A DNA stretch of 6,808 nucleotides, from contig JAUVNZ010000087.1 of NCBI GenBank assembly GCA_030599435.1, forward strand, positions 1 to 6,808, written 5' to 3'. The notes beneath the pieces were generated by a model that was not told the DNA's origin, did no database searches, and saw only the letters and a program-made list of their open reading frames with translations. This stretch comes from Gammaproteobacteria bacterium. Lineage in GTDB: Bacteria > Pseudomonadota > Gammaproteobacteria > SZUA-152. The position numbers and the translations under genes were made by a program. Of the stretch, positions 6,629 to 6,808 are shown piece after piece; position 1 is the stretch's first letter; every line of letters starts with the position of its first letter.

Positions 6629-6649
6629 ATCGGTAGGTCAGCTACTGAT
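6629..6649 (+). terminator. Hairpin between convergent genes, possible terminator
   Basis: ATCGGTAG (6629-6636) pairs with CTACTGAT (6642-6649), with one G-U, around a five-base loop GTCAG. An alternative stem AGCTA-CTGA-TAGCT (6640-6653) overlaps it. It lies in the 61-bp gap between the stop codons of the small membrane protein gene and the cyclo-ligase gene, where a terminator is expected. No T run follows on either strand; the nearest T run (6610-6616) lies before it. A true terminator is therefore doubtful. Confidence 0.25.
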
Positions 6650-6665
6650 AGCTTGCTGTAGATCA

Positions 6666-6808
6666 TCATTTTCCAGCTAACAACCGTACACCTGTTTCAG
6701 TCGCCACCCCATTCAGTGGCACATCCCACGTATTACTTTCCAACGTTTTCACTTCCTGAAAATCGTAGGCTATTCCCAGCAAGCCAGGCTTAAACCAGCA
6801 CCGTCGTC
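6666..6808 (-). CDS. 5-formyltetrahydrofolate cyclo-ligase, C-terminal part
   Basis: The minus-strand frame entering from the right edge gives 46 residues ending at tandem TGA codons (6668-6666, then 6665-6663). The segment GIAYDFQEV followed by WDVPLNGVATETGV matches the conserved C-terminal end of 5-formyltetrahydrofolate cyclo-ligase (the GxAYxxQ, then hDxPxxxVxTE pattern). This cytoplasmic enzyme converts 5-formyl-THF to 5,10-methenyl-THF with ATP hydrolysis, in folate one-carbon metabolism. Only about the last quarter is present; the ATP-binding part and the start lie beyond the window. It is convergent with the small membrane protein gene and is a core gene, which suggests the operon sits at a chromosomal locus. 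Confidence 0.8.
   Translation of the reverse strand, partial: RRCWFKPGLLGIAYDFQEVKTLESNTWDVPLNGVATETGVRLLAGK

Noticed and set aside
6605..6808. 6S RNA, often found next to the 5-formyltetrahydrofolate cyclo-ligase gene
   Set aside because: 6S RNA lies upstream of that gene, and here only its 3' end is in the window; nothing 6S-like was seen.

Overview
The window looks like chromosomal DNA of a marine-type, Gram-negative gammaproteobacterium. This is inferred from moderate GC with AT-rich intergenic DNA, a near-perfect CRP-type operator, a Lol-style lipoprotein signal, a Tat signal, c-type heme motifs and a 5-formyltetrahydrofolate cyclo-ligase tail of proteobacterial type. A Cellvibrionales/Spongiibacteraceae-like host is a guess. 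Nothing in the window marks a phage, an IS element or a CRISPR array.

Layout. Positions 1-501 hold no convincing gene: a small structured repeat-like element at the left edge (about 1-78), then AT-rich DNA with a sigma70-like promoter (231-258), a CRP-type palindrome (260-275) and a leader of about 235 nt. Positions 502-6209 carry three tightly spaced plus-strand genes that look like one operon. The first encodes a Sec-exported protein with a single CxxCH, resembling a compact DUF1592/DUF1588/DUF1585 protein (502-1728). The second encodes a large lipoprotein with two duplicated CxxCH modules, a LamG-like domain and a long unrecognised C-terminal domain (1730-4504, GTG start). The third encodes a Tat-exported, divergent DUF1501-like protein (4548-6209). 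Positions 6210-6433 contain stem-loops and a possible promoter. A 56-residue single-pass membrane protein gene follows (6434-6604), and a convergent minus-strand gene, the 3' end of 5-formyltetrahydrofolate cyclo-ligase, enters from the right edge (6666-6808).

How the genes may work together. All three operon products are predicted to leave the cytoplasm. Two have c-type heme attachment motifs and the third uses the Tat route. In Planctomycetes and some other bacteria, DUF1592/1588/1585 cytochrome-like proteins are commonly encoded next to DUF1501 or DUF1552 Tat proteins. This operon looks like a gammaproteobacterial version of that pairing, with an extra heme/LamG lipoprotein between the two partners. 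No substrate or reaction can be read from the sequence. A periplasmic, membrane-anchored redox complex that binds a glycan or another ligand through the LamG domain, under catabolite-type (CRP) control, is a hypothesis. This cassette is the best candidate in the window for an undescribed system.
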